Origin: Nocardiopsis chromatogenes YIM 90109
GTDB taxonomy: Bacteria > Actinomycetota > Actinomycetes > Streptosporangiales > Streptosporangiaceae
NCBI RefSeq assembly: GCF_000341185.1
Contig: NZ_ANBH01000034.1
Coordinates: 53,493-104,015 of the forward strand
Direction: 5' to 3'
DNA length: 50,523 nt
Shown piece by piece: positions 32,694 to 40,607 of this stretch. Within the stretch, counting starts at the first letter, position 1, and every line of letters begins with the position of its first letter. The notes beneath the pieces are model-generated. The model saw only the letters and a program-made list of their open reading frames with translations, had not been told where the DNA came from and did no database searches. Made by a program: the position numbers and the translations under genes.

Positions 32694-34415
32694 TCAGGTG
32701 CCGCAGTCGGGCACGCACAGCCGCCGCGAGATGGAGCTGAGGAAGATGTCGCCGATCTCCCCGGGGTCGTCGGTGACCGACAGGGTGCCGCTGGTCGCGT
32801 CGGCGATCCCGGCCAGCTCCTCGCGGTCGGACTGGGCGCCGAAGGCGATGATGAACAGGGTCACCGGCCGTTCGGGGTCGAAGCGGTCCTGCAGCTCGGC
32901 GACGAGCTCGTCGTGGGAGATGTCGCTGGAGCCGCCGTCGGACCCGGCGGTGAGCACGATGACCGAGTTGATCCGGTCCTCGTCGTACCCGGCCTCCACC
33001 TCCCGGTAGGCGTCCAGGATGTTGTCGTAGAGCCGGGAGCCGCCCCCGGCGACCTCGATGTCGCGGGCCACCTCCTGAAGCTCCTCGCGGCGGGTGGCGC
33101 CCTGGGCGCCCACCGCCTCCTCCAGCGGGCCCGGCGGGGCGGTGACCTCGCGCCCGTCCGCGCCGAACTCCTCCGACATCAGCCACAGGCCCATGTCGGT
33201 CTGGTCGGGGAACAGGGCCAGCCCGGTCTCGGCGGCGCCGCGGGTCACCTCCAGGCGGCTGGGCCCGCCGTTGAGGTCGTCGGCCATCGCCTCGGACACG
33301 TCGGCCAGCACGATGGTGCGCGAGTGCATGGACAGCCGGTTCCAGTCGTCCAGCGAGGTGAGCAGGGCGTCCCCGGTCAGGTCGTCGTGGGTCTCGGGGA
33401 CCTCGGCCTCGATCCCGGCGGCGCCGGCCAGCGGCCGGGCCGCCGTCCCGTCGGGGTCGCGGAAGCCCATCTCGCGCATGCGCTCCCGGTAGGCGGGCCG
33501 CTGCAGGATCTCGTAGAGGTCGTCGGCGGCCCGCCGCATGCGCGGGTCGTCGCCGGTGGCCACGAACGGGTAGTCGAGCATGACGGTGCCCTCGGGCGGA
33601 TACAGCGCGTTCAGCGGCGTGTCCGGGGACCCGGCGTTGTAGGCCGCCACGGCCTGCTCGGGCAGGACCGCCAGCGGCGCGGCCTCCGGGTCCGCGGAGG
33701 CGGGGAAGAGCCCGGCCGGGTCGATCTCGCCGAACGCGGTGTCGAGCTGGACGTCGCGCACGAAGTCGGTCATGGCGGTGTCGGCGTCGTCCCCGGTGCC
33801 CAGCTCCCGGCGGACCGCGTGCATGGCGGCCATGCCGTCGACCCCCCGGTTGGGGTCCACCATCACCAGCGGCCGGTCGGGGTCGCGCCCGTCGGGCAGC
33901 AGCAGGTCCCAGGCGGTGCCACCGGACCCCTGCACGCCCTCCGCGCCCTCGGGGGCGGCCAGTACCACCGGGGAGGCGGCCAGGGAGCGCGGCTCGGTCT
34001 CCACGGTCTGCGCGCCGCTCTCGGAGACCCGGGCCAGCTCCACCCAGGCCGAGGACTCGGGCACCCACACGTCCGGGCGGACCGTGGAGCCGCCCGGCCC
34101 GCCGGACAGCTCGGTCATGATGCGGTGCGGGGCGGTCTCGTCGGCCTGGGCCAGCACGCAGACGCCGTCGTAGGAGTTCCGGCGCCCGTTGAACTCGTCG
34201 GCGGCCTGCCGCATCAGCGGCGCCATGCTCAGCGTGCTGGAGATGCGCAGGTAGCGCGTCTGTCCGCAGTCGGCCAGGCGCAGCGCCGCGGGCACGGCGA
34301 GGCTGGCGGCGGCGATCACCGCCACGGCGATGGCGGTGAGGCCCAGGGGTGAGGTCAGCGCTTTGCGGGTGCGGGACCCGCCGCGCCGTTCGATGCGGTG
34401 TCGGCCGCTGGACAC
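32694..34415 (-). CDS. Second solute-binding-like/VWA protein with degenerate MIDAS
   Basis: 573 residues with the same architecture as its neighbour: a basic N-terminus, one helix (GLTAIAVAVIAAASLAVPAAL), a binding-protein-like domain (YLRISSTLSMAPLMRQAADEF, PDVWVPESSAWVELA, AASPVVLAAP) and a VWA domain. The MIDAS motif is altered: DVSEA instead of DxSxS, and VLTAG where the paralogue has MLTDG, so metal binding is probably weak or lost. It ends with a CVPDC pair. The GTG at 34415 is preferred, with GGAGAAG 4 bases upstream. Both paralogues probably act together outside the membrane. Confidence 0.83.
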   Translation of the reverse strand: MSSGRHRIERRGGSRTRKALTSPLGLTAIAVAVIAAASLAVPAALRLADCGQTRYLRISSTLSMAPLMRQAADEFNGRRNSYDGVCVLAQADETAPHRIMTELSGGPGGSTVRPDVWVPESSAWVELARVSESGAQTVETEPRSLAASPVVLAAPEGAEGVQGSGGTAWDLLLPDGRDPDRPLVMVDPNRGVDGMAAMHAVRRELGTGDDADTAMTDFVRDVQLDTAFGEIDPAGLFPASADPEAAPLAVLPEQAVAAYNAGSPDTPLNALYPPEGTVMLDYPFVATGDDPRMRRAADDLYEILQRPAYRERMREMGFRDPDGTAARPLAGAAGIEAEVPETHDDLTGDALLTSLDDWNRLSMHSRTIVLADVSEAMADDLNGGPSRLEVTRGAAETGLALFPDQTDMGLWLMSEEFGADGREVTAPPGPLEEAVGAQGATRREELQEVARDIEVAGGGSRLYDNILDAYREVEAGYDEDRINSVIVLTAGSDGGSSDISHDELVAELQDRFDPERPVTLFIIAFGAQSDREELAGIADATSGTLSVTDDPGEIGDIFLSSISRRLCVPDCGT

Positions 34416-34658
34416 GGGGCTTCTCCGGGGGTGGGGCGTGCTTGGCGCGACCTTACTGTCTAGTAGGGGGCGAGGAGAAGGGGCGGCCGTGCGCGGGCCG
34501 GGTGGCACCGGGTCCGGTGGGAGTGGCTAGTATGCGTGGTCGGTGATCGACGCGTGCCGGACGCACCGGGGAGGGCCCCGGAGCGCAGGGGGGATCCGGG
34601 GCGGACGGGCGAACCGCCGTCTTTCGCGATCACACCGGAAAGTAATCGTCCGACTACG

Positions 34659-34664
34659 TAGAGT
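34659..34664 (+). promoter_or_regulatory. Candidate leaderless -10 for the SSI-like gene
   Basis: TAGAGT with exactly 7 bases to the ATG at 34672. There is no ribosome site. Confidence 0.5.
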
Positions 34665-34671
34665 GGCATCC

Positions 34672-35211
34672 ATGTCCAAGCAGAACCCCCGGCGCCGGTC
34701 CCCCCGCGCGATCGGCCCTGCCGTGCTCGGGGCGGTGTGCGCCGGCGGAGCCGTCGCGTGGGTGCTCGGCGCGGTCCTGTCCCTCCTGCCGACCCCGCCG
34801 GAGACCGGGGCGTCGGCCGCCGGGTCGCTCGACACCGTCAGCGAGTCCGTGCAGGAGGACCCCGAGGCGCCCACCGGCCGCCTGCAGGTGCGGCTCACCA
34901 CCGAGGAGCGCGCCTACATCCAGAACTTCACCTGCACCGGCGAGGCCTCCGAGGACCCCGGCGTCTGCGCCGACCTGGCCCTCGTCCAGGCGGAGACCGC
35001 CGAAGGGGACGGCATCGGGCTGTTCGACGAGGTCCCCGAGGACGCCGTGTGCGAGGAGGACCACGACTACGGGCCCGGGCAGGCCCACGTCGTCGGCGAG
35101 TGGGACGGCGAGGAGATCGACACCGAGGTCACCCGCGCCGACTCCTGCGAGGAGGTCCGCTGGCAGCGCCTGCGGCCCCTGATGGACGCGGTGGCCGAGA
35201 CCTCGCCCTGA
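34672..35211 (+). CDS. Subtilisin-inhibitor-like exported protein
   Basis: 179 residues. A basic N-terminus and one hydrophobic segment (AIGPAVLGAVCAGGAVAWVLGAVLSLL) act as a signal or anchor. The mature part recalls the SSI family: RLQVRLTTEE, NFTCTGEASEDPGVCADL, CEEDHDYGPGQAHVVGEWDGEEI and a C-terminal DSCEEVRWQRL, with paired Cys in the expected order. Such proteins inhibit secreted serine proteases. The reactive-site loop is not clearly recognisable, so inhibition is not certain. It is divergent from the VWA pair, and the divergent region of about 256 bases shows no further gene. Confidence 0.72.
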   Translation: MSKQNPRRRSPRAIGPAVLGAVCAGGAVAWVLGAVLSLLPTPPETGASAAGSLDTVSESVQEDPEAPTGRLQVRLTTEERAYIQNFTCTGEASEDPGVCADLALVQAETAEGDGIGLFDEVPEDAVCEEDHDYGPGQAHVVGEWDGEEIDTEVTRADSCEEVRWQRLRPLMDAVAETSP

Positions 35212-35293
35212 CCCGCTGCCGTGCCGCGGGCGCCCGCGGCACGCCCGCCCGGACCGCGCCGGGGCCCAGGGGCGTGGGCGACAATGGTGGCCC

Positions 35294-36199
35294 ATGGACG
35301 CCATCGAGGTCACCGATCCCCGCGACCCCCGCCTGGCCGACTATGTCGGGCTGCGGGACGTCACCCTGCGCAAGAGCCTGGAGTCCGAGAACGGGCTCTT
35401 CATGGCCGAAGGGGACAAGGTCATCCGCCGCGCGCTGCGGGCGGGGTACGCGCCGCGGTCGCTGCTGCTCACCGAGCGCCGCCGCGAGGCCCTCGGCGAC
35501 CTGCTCGACGGTGTGCTCGGCCGGGGCGACGCGCCCGTCTACATCGTCTCCGAAGAGGTCGCCCGAGGCCTGGTCGGATTCCACCTGCACCGCGGCGCCC
35601 TCGGATCGTTCCACCGGCGCCCCCTGCCCGCGGCGGGGGACGTCCTCGAAGGGGCGCGCAGCGTCGTCGTCCTGGAGGACATCGTCGACCACACCAACGT
35701 CGGCGCGATCTTCCGCAGCGCAGCCGGGCTCGGGGTCGACGCGGTCCTGCTGTCGCCCCGGTGCGCCGACCCCCTGTACCGCCGGTCGGTGAAGGTCTCC
35801 ATGGGGTCGGTGTTCACGCTCCCCTACGCCCGCATGGACGACTGGCGCGAGGGGCTGGGGGAGCTGCGCGAGCGCGGCCTGCGCATCCTCGCCCTGACAC
35901 CGGGCGAGGACTCCGTCCCGATCGGCGAGGCCCTGGCCCAGGAGGCGGGGCGGCCGACCGCGCTTCTGCTGGGCACCGAGGGCGACGGGCTCTCGTCGCG
36001 CTGGTTGGACCAGGCGGACGCGCGCGTGCGCATCCCCATGGCCGGGCGCGACGTCGACTCCTTCAACGTCACCGCGGCCGCGGCGATCGCCTGTTACGAG
36101 TTGGTGCGCTGCTCGGCCCGGGAGGGGTCCGAGGCGGACGCGCCGTCGGCCTCCCGTGAATCGTCGGAGCCTTCGGTGTCCGCGTCCCCGGGGGTGTAG
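35294..36199 (+). CDS. TrmH/SpoU-family RNA 2'-O-methyltransferase
   Basis: 301 residues. A substrate-binding N-terminus (GLFMAEGDKVIRRALRAGY) is followed by the SPOUT knot domain: VVVLEDIVDHTNVGAIFRSAAGLGVDAVLL, LLLGTEGDGLSSRWL and VRIPMAGRDVDSFNVTAAAAIACYEL (motifs 1-3). It methylates 2'-OH groups of rRNA or tRNA with S-adenosylmethionine. The last 25 residues (Ser/Glu-rich) lie beyond the knot and are antisense to the 3' end of the PadR gene. A GACAAT sits 8 bases before the ATG, so it may be leaderless. Confidence 0.9.
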   Translation: MDAIEVTDPRDPRLADYVGLRDVTLRKSLESENGLFMAEGDKVIRRALRAGYAPRSLLLTERRREALGDLLDGVLGRGDAPVYIVSEEVARGLVGFHLHRGALGSFHRRPLPAAGDVLEGARSVVVLEDIVDHTNVGAIFRSAAGLGVDAVLLSPRCADPLYRRSVKVSMGSVFTLPYARMDDWREGLGELRERGLRILALTPGEDSVPIGEALAQEAGRPTALLLGTEGDGLSSRWLDQADARVRIPMAGRDVDSFNVTAAAAIACYELVRCSAREGSEADAPSASRESSEPSVSASPGV

Positions 36200-36798
36200 A
36201 GCAGCTCGTCCAGCTCGGACAGGACCTCCTCGGCCAGGTCGCGCTCTGCGGCATAGCGCCGTTCGGCCCACGAGGTCACCAGGGTCGCGTAGCGGTGCCG
36301 GGTGTAGTCGTGCTCGGCGATGCGGTTGGACGCCTCGGCGGAGGCGCGCATCTCCTCGGAGCGGTCGCGGTGCTCGGAGACGATGTCCCGCAGCCGCTCG
36401 GGATCGGCGTAGGCGCCCAGCCAGACCCGCAGCATCGCCCCGTTGCGGGCGGTGGGGTACTCGACCGGGACGTCGCGGATCCACGCCGCCAGCGCCTCCC
36501 GCCCCTCGGGGGTGATCTCGTAGCCGCGCTTGGCGCGGGCGTTGCGCGTGCCCACAGGGGCGTCGGCGACCGGGACGCTGCGGTGGCGCACGTAGCCGTG
36601 GCGCTCCAGCCGCTGGAGTTCCGTGTAGATCTGGCTCATCGCCGGGACGCTGTGGAAGTAGCCGAGGATGTTCTCCGCCCACTGGCGGAGCTGGTAGCCG
36701 GAGAGCTCCGTCCCGAAGGAGAGCAGCCCCAGGATCGCCCAGGAGTTGACCGGGAGCGAGGGGCGGGGGACGCTGCGAGCGGTATCGGTCGTCGGCAT
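36094..36798 (-). CDS. PadR-family transcriptional regulator
   Basis: 234 residues. The winged helix (about 15-95) reads AILGLLSFGTELSGYQLRQWAENIL, then IYTELQRLERHGYVRHRSV and RAKRGYEITPEGREALAAWI. A PadR C-terminal helical dimerisation region follows (MLRVWLGAYADPERL...). It is a cytoplasmic repressor with unknown ligand. The ATG at 36798 is chosen because TAGGGT lies 7 bases upstream (leaderless pattern). The 3' end overlaps the methyltransferase gene by 106 bases on the opposite strand. Confidence 0.9.
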   Translation of the reverse strand: MPTTDTARSVPRPSLPVNSWAILGLLSFGTELSGYQLRQWAENILGYFHSVPAMSQIYTELQRLERHGYVRHRSVPVADAPVGTRNARAKRGYEITPEGREALAAWIRDVPVEYPTARNGAMLRVWLGAYADPERLRDIVSEHRDRSEEMRASAEASNRIAEHDYTRHRYATLVTSWAERRYAAERDLAEEVLSELDELLYTPGDADTEGSDDSREADGASASDPSRAEQRTNS

Positions 36799-36805
36799 GG
36801 CGATC

Positions 36806-36811
36806 ACCCTA
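36806..36811 (-). promoter_or_regulatory. Candidate leaderless -10 for the PadR gene
   Basis: TAGGGT on the minus strand with exactly 7 bases to the ATG at 36798. The same letters contain AGGG, which could alternatively be read as a weak ribosome site. Confidence 0.45.
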
Positions 36812-37024
36812 CGTCACGAAGCACAGGGGCGCTCTGGGGCCAAAGGGCCGTGATCCGGGGCCCTGACGGCCCTGTCGGCCCTGGTGCCTCCGGCGTGCGC
36901 ACGGCTTGGATCGCAGCGCACCGGCGCACCCCCGCCCCGAACGCCCCTGATAGCGTCCCACCTCGGACGGACCGGGCCGCGTCCGGCCCGGTCGGCCCGC
37001 CGCTGCGCGCCCCGAGGAGGAGAC

Positions 37025-37924
37025 ATGCCCGACCGGGTCCTGGTGCCCTGGGAAGAGAACCTGTCCGCCGTCCCCGAGGGGTTCGACGGCGCCGTCTTCG
37101 ACGGGCGGGGAGAGCCCGGGGACCTGTCGGACGTGGTGTTCTACGTGATGCCCTACGGGCGTGACCAGCGGGTCGACCTGCTGTCCCGCATGCCCCGCAT
37201 GCGCGTGTGCCAGCTCCTCACCGCCGGGTACGAGACCGCGGTTCCGCACCTGCCGGACGGGGTGGTGCTGTGCAACGCGCGCGGGCTGCACGACGCCAGC
37301 ACCGCCGAGCACGCGCTCGCGCTCATCCTCGCCGACCGGCGGGACCTTCCCCGGTGGTCCGCGGACCAGCGCGCGCAGACATGGAACCCGCACTACACGC
37401 GGTCGTTGGCCGGATCACGTGTCTTGATCGTCGGCCACGGCAGCATCGGCCGAGCGCTGGAATCGCGCTTGGCACCCAATGAGTGCGACATCGTGAAGGT
37501 CGCCCGCACGGCCCGGCCGGGGCAGGGCGTCCACGGGATCGGGGACCTGCACGCCCTCCTGCCGGAGGCCGACGTCGTCGTGCTGCTCACCCCGCTCAGC
37601 GAGGAGACGCGCGGCCTGGTGGGGGAGAAGGAGCTGGGCCTGATGCGCGACGGTGCGCTGGTGGTCAACGTCGCCCGCGGGCCGGTGCTCGACACCGCGG
37701 CGCTGCTGAAGCAGGAGGGCCGGATCCGGGCGGCGCTCGACGTCACCGACCCGGAACCGCTCCCGCAGGACCACCCGCTGTGGACCGCGCCGAACGTGTT
37801 CGTCACGCCGCATGTGGCGGGCGGCTCGGACACCTTCTATCCCCGCGCGCGCAGGTTCATCGATGAGCAGCTCCGCAGGTGGGGAAACGGTGCGCCGCTG
37901 GAGAACGTGGTCCTGGACGGCTGA
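37025..37924 (+). CDS. D-2-hydroxyacid dehydrogenase
   Basis: 299 residues. The NAD-binding domain has VLIVGHGSIGRALE (GxGxxG). The catalytic residues are Arg in VVNVARGPVL, Glu in DVTDPEPLPQDHPL and His in VTPHVAGG, all as in the family. It reversibly oxidises a D-2-hydroxyacid to the 2-oxoacid; substrate not predictable. GAGGAGGAGAC directly precedes the ATG, a strong ribosome site. It is divergent from the PadR regulator, which may control it. Confidence 0.92.
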   Translation: MPDRVLVPWEENLSAVPEGFDGAVFDGRGEPGDLSDVVFYVMPYGRDQRVDLLSRMPRMRVCQLLTAGYETAVPHLPDGVVLCNARGLHDASTAEHALALILADRRDLPRWSADQRAQTWNPHYTRSLAGSRVLIVGHGSIGRALESRLAPNECDIVKVARTARPGQGVHGIGDLHALLPEADVVVLLTPLSEETRGLVGEKELGLMRDGALVVNVARGPVLDTAALLKQEGRIRAALDVTDPEPLPQDHPLWTAPNVFVTPHVAGGSDTFYPRARRFIDEQLRRWGNGAPLENVVLDG

Positions 37925-37945
37925 GCGGCGGGGGTTCCTCCGCGC

Positions 37946-39157
37946 TCACGCCGCCGCGGGCGCGACGGGCTCGTCGAAGTCGATGCGGTGGTCGAAGATC
38001 CAGGAGTGCCCCTTCCTCTTGGCGATCATCGGTATGACCACCGACATGAACGCGTCCCGGACGAAGGCCTGCACCGCCCCTGTGGCGAGCTTGCTGTTCC
38101 CGCGCTTGCGCCCCTCGGCGACGATCCGCTCCACGCGCCGGCGGCGCAGGGACTCGTACGTCGCGAGCGCGCGCGCCGGGTCGGGGATGTCCCGCAGGCA
38201 TCGGGCCACGGTGACCGCGTCCTCCATCGCCAGCGACGCCCCCTGGCCGCTGGAGGAGGACACGGCGTGGGCCGCGTCCCCGATCAGCCCGATCGGCCCG
38301 TCGCACCAGCGGGGCAGCGAGGCGATGTCGTAGACGCCGAGAGGGAGGAAGTGCTCATCGGGTGAGGCGTCGAGGATCGCGGTGATCTCGGGCAGGTCGT
38401 CGCGGAACAGGCCGGTGACCAGCGGGCGCCAGTGGCCGGGGCCGAGCGCCTCGGCCTCGCGCCGTCCGACCTCGGCGTGCGGGGCGTTGACGAACCAGAA
38501 CGTGCGGCCCCGGTCGTCGGTCTGGTGGCCGAAGAAGGCCCGGCGGCCGTAGACCATGCGGGTGGTCTCCGGCGGTGTGGGGGCGACCGCCGCCCCTTCG
38601 GCGAGGCCCCCGACGTTGAGGAGGCCGGTGTAGGCGGGGCGCGGCGCCGCCGGGTCCACGTCCGTGCGGACGGGGGAGTGCAGGCCGTCGGCGCCCAGCA
38701 GGACGTCCCCCTCGGCGGTGGTGCCGTCGGAGAATTCGGCGACGACCCCCGAGCCGGTGGTGCGGCACGCGGTCAGGCGCTTGCCGTAGACGATCTCGGC
38801 GCCCTGTGCGGCGGCCGCCCCGGCCAGGCGGGCCTGCAGGGTGCCGCGCATGACGGAGACGCTCTGCAGCCCGGGGGCGAGGTCGTGGGAGCCGTCGGAC
38901 AGGCGGCCCAGGGGGCGGCCCCGGCCGTTGCGGAACTCGATGGCGGTGCTGCGGGCGAGCGCGGCGTCCAGGACCGGGTCGAGCAGGTCGAGCGTGCGCA
39001 GCACGGCCAGGCCGTTGGGGGCCAGGCTGAGGAAGGAGCCGAGGTGTTCGGCGGGCGAGGCGTGGGCCTCGTGGACGACGGCGTCGATTCCGGCCCGCCC
39101 GAGTGCGGCCGCGGCGACCGGTCCGGCGATCCCGGCCCCGCTGATCAGGACACGCAT
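37946..39157 (-). CDS. FAD-dependent aromatic-ring monooxygenase family protein
   Basis: 403 residues. The FAD dinucleotide motif is VLISGAGIAGPVAAAALGRAG. The DG motif (VLLGADGLHSPVR) and the GD motif (IGLIGDAAHAVSSSSGQGASLAMEDA) follow in the order of the group A flavin monooxygenases. These use NAD(P)H and O2 to hydroxylate aromatic or polyketide substrates. GGAGG lies 5 bases before the ATG. It is divergent from the marR gene with a perfect palindrome between, so it is probably repressed by that regulator and induced by its substrate or a toxic phenolic. Confidence 0.9.
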   Translation of the reverse strand: MRVLISGAGIAGPVAAAALGRAGIDAVVHEAHASPAEHLGSFLSLAPNGLAVLRTLDLLDPVLDAALARSTAIEFRNGRGRPLGRLSDGSHDLAPGLQSVSVMRGTLQARLAGAAAAQGAEIVYGKRLTACRTTGSGVVAEFSDGTTAEGDVLLGADGLHSPVRTDVDPAAPRPAYTGLLNVGGLAEGAAVAPTPPETTRMVYGRRAFFGHQTDDRGRTFWFVNAPHAEVGRREAEALGPGHWRPLVTGLFRDDLPEITAILDASPDEHFLPLGVYDIASLPRWCDGPIGLIGDAAHAVSSSSGQGASLAMEDAVTVARCLRDIPDPARALATYESLRRRRVERIVAEGRKRGNSKLATGAVQAFVRDAFMSVVIPMIAKRKGHSWIFDHRIDFDEPVAPAAA

Positions 39158-39176
39158 GGGGTCCTCCCCGTGGTAG

Positions 39177-39200
39177 TATTTCGTTCGCTCGAACGAAATA
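39177..39200. promoter_or_regulatory. MarR operator: 24-bp perfect palindrome
   Basis: TATTTCGTTCG, CT, CGAACGAAATA: two exact 11-bp arms with a 2-bp centre, in the 67-bp gap between the divergent monooxygenase and marR genes. Size and AT-rich ends match MarR-family operators. It should control both genes. Confidence 0.88.
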
Positions 39201-39224
39201 TATGCGCGGCGGAGAGGGGCGTCA

Positions 39225-39704
39225 ATGGCCGACCGGGACGAGGTGCTGGAGCGCGTGGGCGCGGCGGGGCGCCGGATGAGCGACGCCGCCGTCCTCTACC
39301 ACGGGGTGCTCAGCGAGCGCCTCGGACTGGGGCCGAGCGACTGGAAGGTGCTCGGCCTGGTCCAGACGGGCGGCACGGTCACCGCGGGGGAGCTGGTCCG
39401 CCGGTCCGGGCTCAAGCCGGCGTCGGTGACCGGCGTGCTCGACCGCCTGGAGAGGCGCGGCTACGTACGCCGCGTCCGCGACGGGCAGGACCGGCGCCGC
39501 GTGGTCGTGGAGATCACGCCGGGCCTGGTCGAGGGCGGGCGCGAGCTGTTCGCCGGGCTCATGCGCCGCCTGGACGGGCTCTTCGAGGGCTACAGCGACG
39601 AGCAGCTGGAGATGATCGCGGGCTTCCTCGAAGAGGCCGCCGAGCGGCAGATCGAGGCCACCGCCGAACTGGAGGCCGAGGGCGGGGCCGAACGGGGCCG
39701 CTAG
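39225..39704 (+). CDS. MarR-family transcriptional regulator
   Basis: 159 residues. The winged helix has DWKVLGLVQTGGTVTAGELVRRSGLKPASVTGVLDRLERRGYVRRVRDGQDRRRVVVEIT, the standard MarR core with the basic wing. Helices at both ends form the dimer. GGAGAGGGG precedes the ATG. It sits next to a 24-bp palindrome and is divergent from a flavin monooxygenase, the classical arrangement of a phenolic-responsive repressor. Confidence 0.93.
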   Translation: MADRDEVLERVGAAGRRMSDAAVLYHGVLSERLGLGPSDWKVLGLVQTGGTVTAGELVRRSGLKPASVTGVLDRLERRGYVRRVRDGQDRRRVVVEITPGLVEGGRELFAGLMRRLDGLFEGYSDEQLEMIAGFLEEAAERQIEATAELEAEGGAERGR

Positions 39705-39829
39705 CATGCGGAGGCGGGCACGGGCGGGGCAGCGGTGGAGGTGGCCGGAGACGGCCGCCTTCGCACATGCGGTCTTGTGGAGATGCGGGCCGCTCTAACG
39801 TGACCTCGACAGTGAACAGGGGAATGCCC

Positions 39830-40438
39830 ATGACCATGGAACTGTGCGAGCGTCCGGAGCGGCCCGGAGCCGGTCTCCGGGCCGCGGCCGAGCACGTCGA
39901 TGTTCCCGAGGGCTACAAGGTCGAGGTCCTCGGAGGGACGATCTACGTGACGCCCGCGCCCACGCCGCTGCACAATCTCGCCGTCGAGATCGTCTACGAC
40001 CAGCTCCGGGACGCGCTTCGAGACGGTCGGCGGCCGCATGCCGGGTCCTCTGTGGCCCCCGAACCCGAACCGGGGGAGCCGGAGGCATCCGAATACGCCA
40101 TCCCCGACCTCATGGTCGTCGACCGTAAGGAACTCCTCCGGCCGCGCCCGATCCTGCCCGCCGCCGTCGTGGACGCGGCCGTCGAGGTGGTGTCGCCGAG
40201 CACGCCGCGCAAGGACCGGGAGGTCCTTCCCGAGGTGTACGCGCGTTGGGGGATTCCCCTGTACATCGTCATCGACCCCCGCTGCGGCGCCGTCGCGGTC
40301 CATTCCGGCCTGGTCGAGGGGGAGTTCCGGCTCAAGAGCGCCTACCGCTTCTCCGAGGCCGTCCCCCTGCCCCCGCCGCTGGAGGGCATCACCGTGGACA
40401 CGTCGGAACTCCCCAGGTACCCGGGCCACTGGGGGTGA
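39830..40438 (+). CDS. Uma2-family (DUF820) restriction-endonuclease-fold protein
   Basis: 202 residues with the Uma2 pattern: KVEVLGGTIYVTPAPTPLHNLAV, VAPEPEPGEPEASEYAIPDLMVVDRKEL, AVEVVSPSTPRKDREVLPEVYARWGIPLYIVIDP (PD...(E)VVSPS...K, the PD-(D/E)XK-like site). These proteins are widespread in actinomycetes and cyanobacteria, often in many copies, with unknown role. The ATG at 39830 is preferred because AGGGGA lies 6 bases upstream; ATG 39824 is too close to it. Confidence 0.85.
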   Translation: MTMELCERPERPGAGLRAAAEHVDVPEGYKVEVLGGTIYVTPAPTPLHNLAVEIVYDQLRDALRDGRRPHAGSSVAPEPEPGEPEASEYAIPDLMVVDRKELLRPRPILPAAVVDAAVEVVSPSTPRKDREVLPEVYARWGIPLYIVIDPRCGAVAVHSGLVEGEFRLKSAYRFSEAVPLPPPLEGITVDTSELPRYPGHWG

Positions 40439-40607
40439 CCCGGGTGTTTCGCCGTCCCGGGGCGGGCGGCCGGTTTCGGGTGCGGGGCGGGGATTCGGTT
40501 CCCCCTGTGTTCACCCGTGCACGGCTTGAAAACGGGGCGCCGTCCGCCCATGCTTATACGCGATGTCCGCCCACCCTCCGTCAGGCGCGGGAAAGCGAGG
40601 TCGATTC

